From: Ehretia macrophylla
Lineage: Eukaryota > Streptophyta > Magnoliopsida > Boraginales > Ehretiaceae
Direction: 5' to 3'
DNA length: 64,000 bases
NCBI GenBank assembly: GCA_037974665.1
Contig: CM075764.1
Location: 76,400,325 to 76,464,324, forward strand
Part shown: positions 24,830-34,656 of the stretch, piece after piece
How the letters are laid out: the number at the start of each line of letters is the position of its first letter
Position numbering within the stretch: the stretch's first letter is position 1
Translations under genes and position numbers: made by a program
Notes under the pieces: model-generated
What the model was told of the DNA's origin: nothing
Database searches by the model: none
What the model saw: the letters and a program-made list of their open reading frames with translations, nothing else

Positions 24830-25850
24830 ATGGCATCTAGTAGCAGTAATGCGTCAGTAGGATCAGATAACAATACTATAGCAAAAACAGAACAGACATG
24901 GACAGTAGGAGAGTTAAGTAATTGGAAACCTCCTAAGATGAAAATAGAAGAGATTTACAGAAAAAGTCATTTCGACTTCAGATCTCTGCTTACTATTAAA
25001 TGTAAGGAAGTAGTTGTGCCACTGACCAGTGACCAACAGAGTATCAGACTTTTCTCCCAGAAAAGCATAGACAAAGCCATTAGAAACGGCTATAGGTTTC
25101 TACATATTGGCCATGTGCAGGTCGCACTTAAGCCTCTAATCAGAGAAGGACTAGATACCAGTGTATATCTAGCTCTTAGAGATTGTAGGTTACTCAGATA
25201 CAATGATTCACTACTAGGATTAGTAGAAACGAGTCTTTGTAATGGACCTATTTTCTTTTAATTGTTTAACAGATCATACCATATCGCTTACATGTCCTCA
25301 TATCATGAAAGCTTTACAGTTAGACATTAAGACGCATAACTATTATGTTGATTGTGGTACACATGCATATGAAGTTATTTATCGTCTTAATTATAAATTA
25401 ATGACAACAGGATTAAATCCTAGATCCATAACTAGACATCGTCCTAAAGGTGAAACTATCCTTTGGAACATGGACAGAAACAGATCAATAGTTAACATAC
25501 CCAGAACAATCATGTGGAACGAAGTTTCACTTCCAGAAAGGTGGGATATTGAAAATGCCACTAAACCAGTTGTTCAGGACCAGAATATCCAGAACTCCAG
25601 AATAGAACAAATCATCCAGTATGATGATGAGACTGTTTCTATTAAGATAGATAGAGGAAATAGGGGATCAGTCTTATCCCGTTCAGCCTCTAGTGTCTCT
25701 AGAATCAGTATTTCAGACCCTACCCCAGGATTTGTTGATCTTTCTTCAACAAACAGAACTCAGACTCAATCTGTTCCCATAGGAATCAGAATTGAAGAAC
25801 AGACTGCTCGTCCAGTCTATCCAGAATTTGAGCCAGCAGATACATCATCT
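24830..25850 (+). pseudogene. Viral movement protein (30K type), frameshifted
   Basis: The frame starting at 24830 (MASSSSNASVG...) continues to 25261. The 30K-type movement-protein region then carries on from 25242 in the next frame, the two overlapping around a CNGPI motif. An apparent one-base gain near 25250 separates them. 30K proteins bind nucleic acid and remodel plasmodesmata in related viruses (family knowledge). The downstream half (residues ALQLDIKTHNYYVDCGTHAY onward) keeps the conserved mid-domain look. The junction with the coat-protein region near 25850 is an estimate, since the reading frame is continuous there. Confidence 0.8.
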
Positions 25851-28440
25851 GTTGACTTCAATCCTTCAGCTTCAGACTTCGGCGTCAGTGTTTTATCTGA
25901 AGTCTTTGAACGAGATGTTCAAGGATTAAAAGATGAATTCATGTCAGAAGAAAATAAACAGATTAGAGAATGGTATTTTGAGAACCATAACAATGAACAA
26001 TTAGCAGAATTAAAAAGCCAATGGCTTCAGTATCTGCAACTTGTTAGGTTAAATGTGCCATTTTTTATGTGGTTTAAACATAGGAATAAGCCAATGAACA
26101 TTAATGTTCTTACTGCAAGAACAAGAAAATGGAATTTGCCTGATTCCACAAAAGTCATTGAATCGGAGCACCCTCCGTTTCAACATACACAGCTTCCTAT
26201 ATCAGAAGGAACTGTAGATCTCAAACCAGTTATTGTTTCAGAAAAACCAGAACTAAAAGACATAGTTCAACAGAATAATTGGACTAATCTTTCAGTTGTT
26301 ACATTACAAAAACAGATTCAGAATATCGAAGATATTCTTGAAAAACATAATACAATCCCCATTACTCCAGTTAAGACTGATGAATCAAAACAGAAGTCAA
26401 CTGAACAGACCACTGTTGCATTGACAAAACCATTTGATTCACTCAAATTAACCAGTTCTAAGGTTGAACCAGAATCCCCGATCAAGGTTTTACCTTTTAA
26501 AATATCAAAATATATTCCAAAATTGGAATCTACAGAAGAGAAGAATACCAAACTTCTCCAGGAACTGATTTCCAGAACCAAGAAATCAGAACCTTCATCC
26601 AGCCAATTGGCTCTTCAAACATTGAAATAGTCAGATAGTAATTCTGATTGCGATTCTTCATCTTCACAGAATTCTGGGAGGGATAAAGTTATCCATCTCA
26701 ATAGAATTTCTTTCCCAGACACAAAGAATTTCTATCCTAGACCTTCACCTCCAGATCTTCAAATTGAAGAATCACATACCCAAAGATCTTTCTCAGGATC
26801 TCAGATCTATGAATGGAACATAGATGGTATGTCAGAATATCAGATACTCAATGTTACCAAACAGATGATCATAATCGGTAACATTTACAAACAAGCTGTT
26901 ACTGAGAGAGCAGCAACTAGAAACATCATTCTTGGCTTCAATGGACAGCTAAAAGGATGGTGGGATGACCACCTCAGTGAAGCTACCAAAGAAGGCATAC
27001 TCAACATGGTGAAAACCAATGAGAATGGAAAACCTGTTCTCAACCAGAATGGTCAGACAGAGTCTTGTGCTCTTTCAGCCTTAGTCTTCGACATCACCTA
27101 CCATTTTATAGGTGATCCTACAGTTTATTAGGAAAGAACATCTGAAATCCTTCAGAACCTCAGATGTAGAACACTCCAAGACTTCCGATGGTATAAGGAT
27201 GTCTTCCTCAATAAGTTATACCAAAGATCTGACAACAATGCCAGTTATTGGAAGGAGAGATTCCTTTGTGGACTTCCAAAATTATTTGCTCAGCAAGTGA
27301 GAGATTCTCTCTCGACAGAATATCCCAGTCTAGACTATGATCTTATGACATATGGAGACATCATATCCCATATTAATAAGACAGCTTTGAAGATTTGCAC
27401 TGATCTTCGACTCAAAGCACAGCTAAAGAAACAATCTAACAGAAAAGAATTAGGAAATTGGTGTGAACAGTATGGTATGGAAAGAGTCAAACCACCCCAT
27501 ACTCAGAAAACACATAAATTCAGAATTTTCGCCAGAAAATATAAAAGTCACATCAAGTCCATTGGACAGAAGTATAACCAGAAGTATGGCAACAAACCAT
27601 ATACTTCCCATAAGAAGAAACATTACCAGAGGTTTCCACGAAGAAATTGGAAATATCAAAAAGATATTAAAAAAGAACAGAAATCCACAGGATGCTTCAA
27701 ATGTGGTAAGTCAGGACATTTTGCAAAAGATTGTAGAATCAGATCACTAATTCAATCATTAGAATTAGATGAAGCTACAAAGAGCAAAATTATCCAATCC
27801 ATAGATGATCTTGAATCATCATCCAGCTCTTCTTCAGAATACTCTGATGAAGAAAACATTAATCAAATTGGAACAGACAACTACTATTCCAGTAGTTCTT
27901 CCAACTCCATCCAGGAATGTGCGTGCCCCAGCAAAGGAGTATGTTTTTGCCAGAAAGGATTAAATGTCCTTACAGATTCTCATGGTCTTATGATCGATAT
28001 GATCTGTAAGATCAATGACCCAGAAGAAAAGCAAGCTTATCTTCTCAGACTCAAAGACATTATGGATCAGAAAGAGGAAGAAAAACCTCAATCCACTCCT
28101 ATCCAGAATAACGTCAAGAATACCAACTATTCTGATGTTCTCAGTTACTTCCAGAAGAGAAAAACCCAACCAATAGGTATCTCTGATCTCCAGCATGAGA
28201 TTAAACTGTTAAAAACAGAAATTCAGCAACTTAGACAAGAGTATAGACAAGAGATTTGTGATCTCAGATTAGATCATGAACATCTCCAACAGGATGTCCA
28301 ACTCTTACAAATAGAATCTTTAGAACGTCAAGAATATCTTTCCCAGAATGATGAACTTGATAAGCAGACCCAGATTGCTTTAGGCAAGTTAACAGAGGGA
28401 GCTAGTACCTCCAAACCTACAGAGGATTACCTCAATCTTC
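25851..28440 (+). pseudogene. Viral coat-protein region with zinc knuckle; two amber codons
   Basis: The same frame as the end of the movement protein continues. A capsid core is visible at about 26820-27300 (KQMIIIGNIYKQAV, GFNGQLKGWWDDHL, CGLPKLFAQQVRD), a pattern typical of plant pararetroviral coat proteins. A basic Lys/Arg-rich stretch follows, then CX2CX4HX4C at 27693-27737 (CFKCGKSGHFAKDC). After it come a Ser/acidic stretch and a long coiled-coil-like segment (about 28180-28360). TAG codons interrupt at 26628-26630 and 27129-27131; the second lies in the capsid core. The reading frame is otherwise open across both. Flanking acidic regions are also usual for this protein. Confidence 0.82.
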
Positions 28441-30364
28441 TGAACAGAATCATTTACCAGAAATGGTATGTCCAGTTAACCATCAAGGTTGATGATTTCA
28501 AATTTAAAACCATTGCCTTATTAGACTCAGGTGCATATATGAACTGTATCCAAGAAGGTCTAATTCCTTCCAGATATTTGGAGAAAACCAGAGATAAGCT
28601 TTCTACAACTGACTCTACCAGACTTCATATCCAGTACAAATTACCTAATGCGCATGTGTGCAATCAAGGTATTTGTTTCCCTACCAGCTTCGTGCTGATA
28701 AAACAGTTAAATTCCCAAGTCATTCTCGGGAATCCATTCCTTCAACAGTTATTTCCCATGACTGTTACAGAACAAGGTATATCTACCAAGGTGTTAGGTA
28801 AACCTATTCTTTTTGAGTTTTATTTCCCTTCACAACGAAGAGATATTAACTCAATCCAACAGAAAGAAAACCAAATCAGTTTTCTTAAACAGGATATCAA
28901 GACCCTCAGAATTGATGAACAGATTGCTAAACAGCAAAAGACCATCAATGAATTCCAGACCAAACTTGAAAAAGAAGTTTGTTCAGATCTTCCTACGGCC
29001 TTTTGGGTTCGTAAGAAACATTCAGTCTCTCTCCCATATGAGAAAGACTTTTCAGAACAAAATATTCCTACCAGGGCTCGGCCCATTCAAATGAACCTGG
29101 AATATCTCACTCTTTGTAAGAAAGAGATCCAGGGTTTATTAGATAAAAAGTTAATCCGACCCAGCAAAAGCCCATGGTCGTGTGCAGCCTTTTATGTTAA
29201 TAAACATGCAGAACAGGAACGAGGTGTCCCTCATCTAGTTATCAACTATAAGCCCTTGAACAAGGTCTTACAATGGATCAGATATCCATTACCCAACAAG
29301 AATGATCTCCTTAAGAGATTAAATCAGGCCCATGTCTTCAGTAAATTCGACATGAAATCTGGATTTTGGCAATCCAAGTCATTGAATCAGAAAGGTACAA
29401 GACAGCATTCACCGTTCCATTTGGACAATATGAGTGGAATGTTATGCCTTTTGGGCTCAAGAATGCGCCTTCAGAATTCCAGAATATCATGAATCAGATA
29501 TTTAATCAGTATACAGATTTTACAATTGTTTACATTGATGATGTTTTAGTCTTCAGTAATGACATTCATCAGCATTGGAAACATCTGCATATTTTCTTTA
29601 AAGTTATTAAAGAAAACGGTCTTGTGGTTTCTGCACCCAAGATTAGACTTTTTCAGACCAAAATTAGGTTTCTTGGTAATATGATTTCTTTCGGGAAAAT
29701 CACCCCTATTCAAAGAACACTTGATTTTGCAGAAAAATTTCCAGACATTCTGCGTGAGAAAACACAGTTGCAAAGATTTTTAGGATCTTTAAACTATGTT
29801 GCAGACTTTTACCCAGGCATCAGACATTTATGTAAACCTCTTTTTGAACGTCTTAAAAAGAATCCTCCAGCATGGACTGATGTCCATACCAATGCTGTAA
29901 AAGAAATTAAGCGTCAGGTCAGAGTTTTACCAGTTTTGACTTTATGTCAACCAGATACTCCAAAGATAGTTCAGACAGATGCTTCTGAATTAGGATTTGG
30001 TGGTATACTATTACAGATATTAGAAGGAAAAGAACACATTGTTCGTTTCAATTCAGGAACTTGGGATAAAGCCCAACAGAACTATTCAACAATTAAAAAG
30101 GAAATTTTGTCCATTGTCAAATGCATTTCAAAATTTCAAGATGACTTGTTGAACCAGAAATTCTTAGTTCGTGTTGACTGCAAGTCAGCAAAAGAAGTAC
30201 TTACTAAGGATGTAAAGAATATTGCATCTAAACAGATATTTGCCAGATGGCAGGCTATCCTGTCAATTTTTGATTTTGACATTCAGTACATCAAGGGAGA
30301 GGATAATTCCATCCCTGATTTCTTAACCAGAGAATTTTTAACAGGCCATGTGCCTATCACATAG
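28441..30364 (+). pseudogene. Viral aspartic protease, reverse transcriptase and RNase H; one frameshift
   Basis: Protease: ALLDSG with the catalytic Asp codon at 28524. RT starts about 28975 and runs in the coat-protein frame through DMKSGFWQ. About one base is then missing near 29370, and the domain continues in the next frame to YIDD at 29531-29542. RNase H follows (QTDASELGFGGIL near 29965 onward, VDCKSAKEVL near 30175) and ends at TAG-adjacent 30364. There is no integrase domain, which separates this from Ty3/gypsy. These enzymes copy the viral RNA in the cytoplasm in related viruses. Confidence 0.88.
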
Positions 30365-30600
30365 GATTCCTTCGGGAATACCTTTTCATTTTGTTGTTTT
30401 TTTTTTACAAATCACAGAAGCGGACACCAAAAATCCAACTAGTGGATTTAGATGGATTGTTTCAAGTCCACCGCAATTAAGTAGATTGAAACACAGATTC
30501 AGATCCAGAAGCGAAATTGATAATTGTTTCAATTCCGTATTTCTTTCTATAAATTGTTGCTAACCATTCTGCTGGATCATTGAACTCCTTGCAATTAGCA

Positions 30601-31929
30601 ATGGCACCCAGGAAAGATAAAGGAAAAGCTAAAGCATTAGATATTGCATCCTATGCCCAGAAAGCTAGAACTCCAGTTGCATCCCCAGTCCAATCTTCAA
30701 CTCCAGTAAAGATTGAAGATAAACAGATAACCTATACACCATATTCTACCCAGTCACCCCTAGGTAGAAACCTCACAGTTTTGGGGACAGTTACCCCGCA
30801 AAAACAGTTAACAGATGTTCGTGCAGGTTTTGCAGGTACATCATCTTCTCAGATGACGATCAGTAACAGGTTTCAGCCGCTTGTTACTAAAAAGAAGACA
30901 ATCACCCCAGAACCTAAACAAACACAACCACAGTTACCATCAACCACATACATATACAAGAATGTGTTCGATCAAATTCTTGTAACAGAACCTTTCTATT
31001 TCAGACAGAACCCCAACATTACCCCCGATGAGTTTGCCAGAGCGTTCCTTCACCCTCATTCAAACTACATCCCAGAAAACACCTATAAAGACCAGAAATA
31101 TTATGAGACAATTCTCATAAAAACAGAATCCATTGAGTTTGTTCCAGATGACAAAAACAAACCTCCAGGCCAGTACAGCCATGTCAAGGCTAAACTCCAG
31201 AAAGTGATCACCCTCGATCAATGGGGACAACCCCCACAGAAAACCAAACAGATCCCAGAAGACATCCCTCTCAAGGACTACAACTATTATGACTACATTC
31301 AGGCGTGGTTCAGAGCATTCAATCGCCAGAATGACAATCATGATATGTCATGGTTCTTCCTTTTCACCAAAACATTCCCATTAGAAGTTCCAAATTGGTT
31401 CATCCAGTGGTGGGCATCTTTTGGTCCAATAACAGAAATTTTACCAGAACCAGTACTAGAAGGATTCTAGAATTTCACAAAGCATTGGGAGACACCAGCT
31501 CAGTTAGCGTATCTTCCTCCATTTTTTGTGTTTTACAGAATCTTCTTTGTAACGTGGATTTTCAGATCAGAATTCGCGTACAAACATGTATCTTTCGAAA
31601 ATCAGCTAGACATCTTGACTTTCGGAAGAGCTCACTCAGTCATGTGGTGGAAGAAGATGAACAATGCTTCATGTTCGACACCAAAGGTTCAAGCATGGCT
31701 CGAGACTAATCAGAAACAGAAAAAAGAAATCCAACCAGAACAGCAGGAATTTCTTTCATTTAAGAACTTCCTCACTACACAGTTAGCAGCGGCCACCAGT
31801 TTTGACGAAGTCAAGGCCATCATGCTACAACTAGAAGAATTAGATAATGCTTCAGATCAAGCATCAGTATCAACAGATCATGCCGATGACAATGAAGATG
31901 ACTGTTACGGCATTTATACTCCACTATGA
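30601..31929 (+). pseudogene. Viral second ORF, function unassigned, one amber codon
   Basis: The first ATG of the frame is at 30580, but the one at 30601 (MAPRKDKGKAKA, 237 bases after the RNase H stop) gives a cleaner basic N-terminus and I prefer it. The frame is open to 31929 except for TAG at 31468-31470. The protein has a basic, Pro/Thr-rich N-terminal third, a globular middle with several aromatic residues (YYDYIQAWFRAF, MSWFFLFTKTFP) and a C-terminal Gln/Glu-rich, probably coiled-coil segment followed by an acidic tail (DDNEDDCYG). I recognise no catalytic motif. It could be the counterpart of the inclusion-body/transactivator gene or of the uncharacterised ORF2 of florendoviruses; a search would decide. 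Confidence 0.7.
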
Positions 31930-32048
31930 GTATAAACTGGATGTAATACTCCACTATGAGTATAAACTGGAAATAGTATAGAAAACAGATGTCATACTCC
32001 ACTATGAGTATAAACTGGGTGTAGTACTCCACTATGAGTATACACTGG
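31917..32048 (+). repeat. Four copies of a 24-bp hairpin-forming repeat over the ORF2 stop codon
   Basis: TACTCCACTATGAGTATAAA-CTGG occurs at 31917-31940, 31947-31970, 31995-32018 and 32025-32048 (last copy with one change). Each contains TACTC...GAGTA, a 5-bp inverted repeat with a 6-base loop CACTAT. The first copy includes the ORF2 C-terminus and stop codon. Spacing is 30, 48 and 30 bases. Confidence 0.92.
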
Positions 32049-32747
32049 AACAAATGAGTTTTCCGGTGTTCTCTCCAAAAACACAGGACATATGAGTTTT
32101 CTAATGTTCTCTAAAAACATTGGACATATAGGGTTTTGTTCTTCTAAGTTCCCTTCAAAAACTAGGATGAAACGGTAAGACTTCCCCTCTCTGAAGTCAT
32201 ATGGTTTCTGAAGAGTTCCATGAAACTTCAGCTAGTCCGGGTCAAACGGCAACCGGTAAAGACATCTCAAGTCCGTTGATGGGTGTGGCTTTCCCAAAAA
32301 GCCAAAGGAAATTTAGAAATTAGTTTATCTTCTAGCCTGTATTTATTTTGTATTTTGCTTAGTCAACTTACCTTTAGCCAACTTACCTTTAGCAAACCTA
32401 TTTCAACAACCATGTAAGGTCACGGCGTTGAGGAGCAGAGGGCGTAAGACTCCGTGTTGGCCATGTGGCGGTTTGGTGAGAGATAGTTAGGCTTCGAAGA
32501 TAGTAAGGCTTCGAAGATAGTAAGACTAAGTACGGTACATGGTAGATTATAGGGAAAATAGACTTGTTTATTTATTTTCTTTGTATTAGTGGGAAATACA
32601 CTTCGATCAAGTGTACTTGTATGTATTTCACCAATTGTTTGTATGTACCAGACTGATGAAGATCACTGCGTCTTCAGCACAGAACCAGTCAGATTCAGAG
32701 ACGATGAAGAAGATGAATCTACAGTTAAGATTCCACCTTCAGACATC

Positions 32748-32915
32748 ATTTTCACATAACGATAAAATTACTTTCGGTCACAGTGAAAGTAATTCAGTCA
32801 AAAAGACAGAATCATCACATCACGACAAGATATCTTTCGGCCACAGTAAAAGGCAGATATGATCATCAAGTCACGACAAAACAAGAATCGGCCACAGTAA
32901 AAGCCGACCACTATT
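32748..32915 (+). promoter_or_regulatory. Viral promoter upstream region with tandem enhancer-like repeats
   Basis: Three degenerate copies of ACGACAAAAT(N)CTTTCGG(C/T)CACAGT-AAAG occur at about 32758, 32820 and 32873, period about 60. Each has ACGA(T/C)AA followed by CGGNCACAGT. They sit about 100-260 bp upstream of the TATA box. This repeated block could be a transcription-factor array like the enhancers of other pararetroviral promoters. A small overlapping frame (32611-32862) is not credible as a gene. Confidence 0.6.
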
Positions 32916-33013
32916 CATGAATAGTAAAAATCACTTTTTACTGTTCACTTTAAGAAAAGTTACTTTTGACTTTTCTTTTTCACATTTCACTTTTCTTTTT
33001 CAGATTCGATATC

Positions 33014-33022
33014 CTATATAAG
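33014..33022 (+). promoter_or_regulatory. Viral TATA box, rightward promoter
   Basis: CTATATAAG within ATCCTATATAAGACAG. By analogy with pararetroviral promoters transcription would start about 30 bases downstream, near 33045-33050. It then reads through the PBS-like spacer into the reverse arm. Confidence 0.75.
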
Positions 33023-33506
33023 ACAGAGTCTGTCTCATTAACATAGGATCCGAATTTTCTTTCTCTCTAAAATTTTTATTTTAATTCGGTATCACTCTTT
33101 GAACATTGTACTCCTGTACAACCAACAGTGTAACAGTACTTCCATTCACAGTTAATAACAAGTAAGAGATTTAATCTCCTTTTATCTCCATCTTATTTGT
33201 AATTCAATTATTTATCTGTCTATTATTCATGTTTATTCCGCTTTCAAAGAACCAGGATTGACAAGATAACAAGAGCCATAACAGAAAGCGGAATAAACAG
33301 GAATAATAGACAGATAAATAATTGAATTACAAATAAGATGGAGATAAAAGGAGATTAAATCTCTTACTTGTTATTAACTGTGAATGGAAGTGCTGTTACA
33401 CTGTTGGTTGTACAGGAGTACAATGTTCAAAGAGTGATACTGAATTAAAATGAAAATTTAGAGAGAAAGAGAATTCAGATCCTATGTATCTGAGACAGAC
33501 TCTGTC

Positions 33507-33515
33507 TTATATAGG
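33507..33515 (-). promoter_or_regulatory. Viral TATA box in the inverted arm, leftward promoter
   Basis: CTTATATAG on the plus strand is the complement of the box in the other arm. The promoter points left, toward the rightward one, so the two converge on the spacer. Confidence 0.72.
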
Positions 33516-34026
33516 ATATCGAATCTAAAAAAGAAAAATGAAATCTGGAAAAGAAAAGTCAAAAATAACTTTTCCTAAAGTGAATAGTAAAAAGTGATTT
33601 TTACTATTCATGAATAGTGATCGGCTTTTACTGTGGTCGATTCTTGTTTTGTCGTGACTTGATGATCATGTCTGCCTTTTACTGTGGCCGAAAGATCTCT
33701 TGTCGCGATGTGATGATTCTGTCTTTTTGACTGAATTACTTTCACTGTGACCGAAAGTAATTTTGTCGTTATGTGATAATGATGTCTGAAGGTGGAATCT
33801 TGACTGTAGATTCATCTTCTTCATCGTCTCTGAATCTGACTGGTTCTGTGCTGAAGATGTAGTAAACTTCATCGGTCTGGAACATACTAACAAATGGTGA
33901 AATACATACAAGTACACTTGATCGAAGTGTATTTCCCACTAATACAAAGAAAATAAAAAACTAGTCTATTTTCCCTATAGTCTACCCTGCATCGTATTTA
34001 GTCTTACTATCTTCGAAGCCTAACTA

Positions 34027-34027
<1 letters not shown>

Positions 34028-34068
<41 letters not shown>

Positions 34069-34190
34069 TACATATACATATATACATATATATACATACA
34101 TATATACATATATATATACATATATATATACATACATATATACATATATATATACATACATATATACATATATATATACACACACATTAA
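34028..34190. repeat. AT-rich microsatellite (TATATACATA-type)
   Basis: Alternating TA/CA runs with ATACATACATATA interruptions. Apparent frames such as a run of Tyr-Met-Tyr-Ile on the minus strand come only from this repeat. It marks the right boundary of the viral inverted repeat. Confidence 0.95.
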
Positions 34191-34215
34191 AATAAAATAC
34201 ACATGCATACAACAC

Positions 34216-34395
34216 ACAGTGGCAGAAGGAGTGGGGATGGGGGTGACGGGCTGGGTTGAGGATAGGGGTAGGTGACTCAGGGGATGGGCAGTAGGGGTGA
34301 GTGACGGGCTGGAGGGTATGGGGATGTTGGGGAAGGGGAAGGGGATAGGGGGTGGGTGACGGGGCTGGGTGGGGTGGGAGGGGTTGGGGAAGATG
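34216..34395 (+). other. G-rich, strand-asymmetric tract
   Basis: A run of about 180 bases on the plus strand dominated by GGGG and GGGTGACGGG-like words, with very few C. It has many groups of three or more G separated by short loops, so G-quadruplex formation is plausible. It lies between the microsatellite and the right TIR. Confidence 0.75.
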
Positions 34396-34493
34396 ACTTT
34401 TTATTATTATTATAATTATTTTTTAAAAAATGGTAATTTGATCAATTCATATAATTATTTAATGAATAAATTCGTTAAAAAAAATCTCACTTA

Positions 34494-34656
34494 ACGCGTG
34501 TGAAGTACACTTTCCGTTAAATTTAACGGATTTTTTACTGGTAGGGGGTATTGTGCACTTTTGAAAAACTACAAGGACTAACTCAGGGGGTTTTAAACTA
34601 TAGGGAGGTGTTGTGCACTTTCGCTAAAGTATAAGGGGGTCTGATACACTTCACCC
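34494..34656 (-). repeat. Right TIR of the Mutator-like element
   Basis: It ends CACTTCACCC at 34656 and is followed by TTTAGAATA. It contains TTAAATTTAACGG, the partner of the left TIR palindrome. Confidence 0.87.

Larger units (their letters stand above)
24640..34029 (+). mobile_element. Endogenous pararetrovirus (Caulimoviridae), one genome-length copy plus inverted promoter copy
   Basis: The gene order is movement protein, coat protein with zinc knuckle, aspartic protease, RT, RNase H, a second ORF, then a large intergenic region with a promoter. There is no integrase and there are no LTRs, as expected for Caulimoviridae. Motifs for each domain are visible (separate entries). The polyprotein-like first unit followed by one further ORF resembles the two-ORF layout described for Florendovirus-like endogenous viruses, but the genus is not assigned here. 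ORF1 has two nonsense codons and two frameshifts; ORF2 has one nonsense codon. A motif-rich leader precedes the first gene and resembles part of the intergenic region at 32360-32530. No intact infectious reading frame set is present. Confidence 0.9.
32481..34029. repeat. Large inverted repeat of the viral intergenic region (arms about 750 bp, 38-bp spacer)
   Basis: The left arm is 32481-33245 and the right arm, in reverse complement, is 33284-34029. The inner ends are CCGCTTTC and GAAAGCGG. The outer ends are AGATAGTTAGGCTTCGAAG and its complement. The left arm is about 19 bp longer because GCTTCGAAGATAGTAAG is duplicated. Arms look about 95% identical over the stretch compared (32611-32862 against 33666-33917). 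The spacer (33246-33283) contains AGATAACAAGAGCC, a degenerate match to a methionine-tRNA PBS. Confidence 0.94.
24432..34656. mobile_element. Mutator-like (MULE-type) element enclosing an endogenous pararetrovirus
   Basis: Terminal inverted repeats of about 165 bp begin GGGTGAAGTGCACCAG at 24432 and GGGTGAAGTGTATCAG, read inward from 34656. They share AGACCCCCTTATACTTTAGC and a second AAAGTGCACAA block. A 9-bp duplication TTTAGAATA flanks the element (24423-24431 and 34657-34665). The uninterrupted site is present once in the other LTR of the host element (near 51947-51955). Long TIRs with a 9-bp TSD are the hallmark of Mutator-like elements (family knowledge). No transposase is visible, so it would be non-autonomous. 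Its interior is the virus (about 24640-34029), an AT microsatellite and a G-rich tract. Confidence 0.88.

Noticed and set aside
32611..32862. 83-codon frame with a similar minus-strand copy at 33666-33917
   Set aside because: They are the two arms of the inverted promoter region. The repeated peptide phrase reflects the 60-bp enhancer-like repeats, not a gene.
34020..34217. Minus-strand frames with Tyr-Met/Tyr-Ile repeats
   Set aside because: Pure translation of the TATACATA microsatellite.
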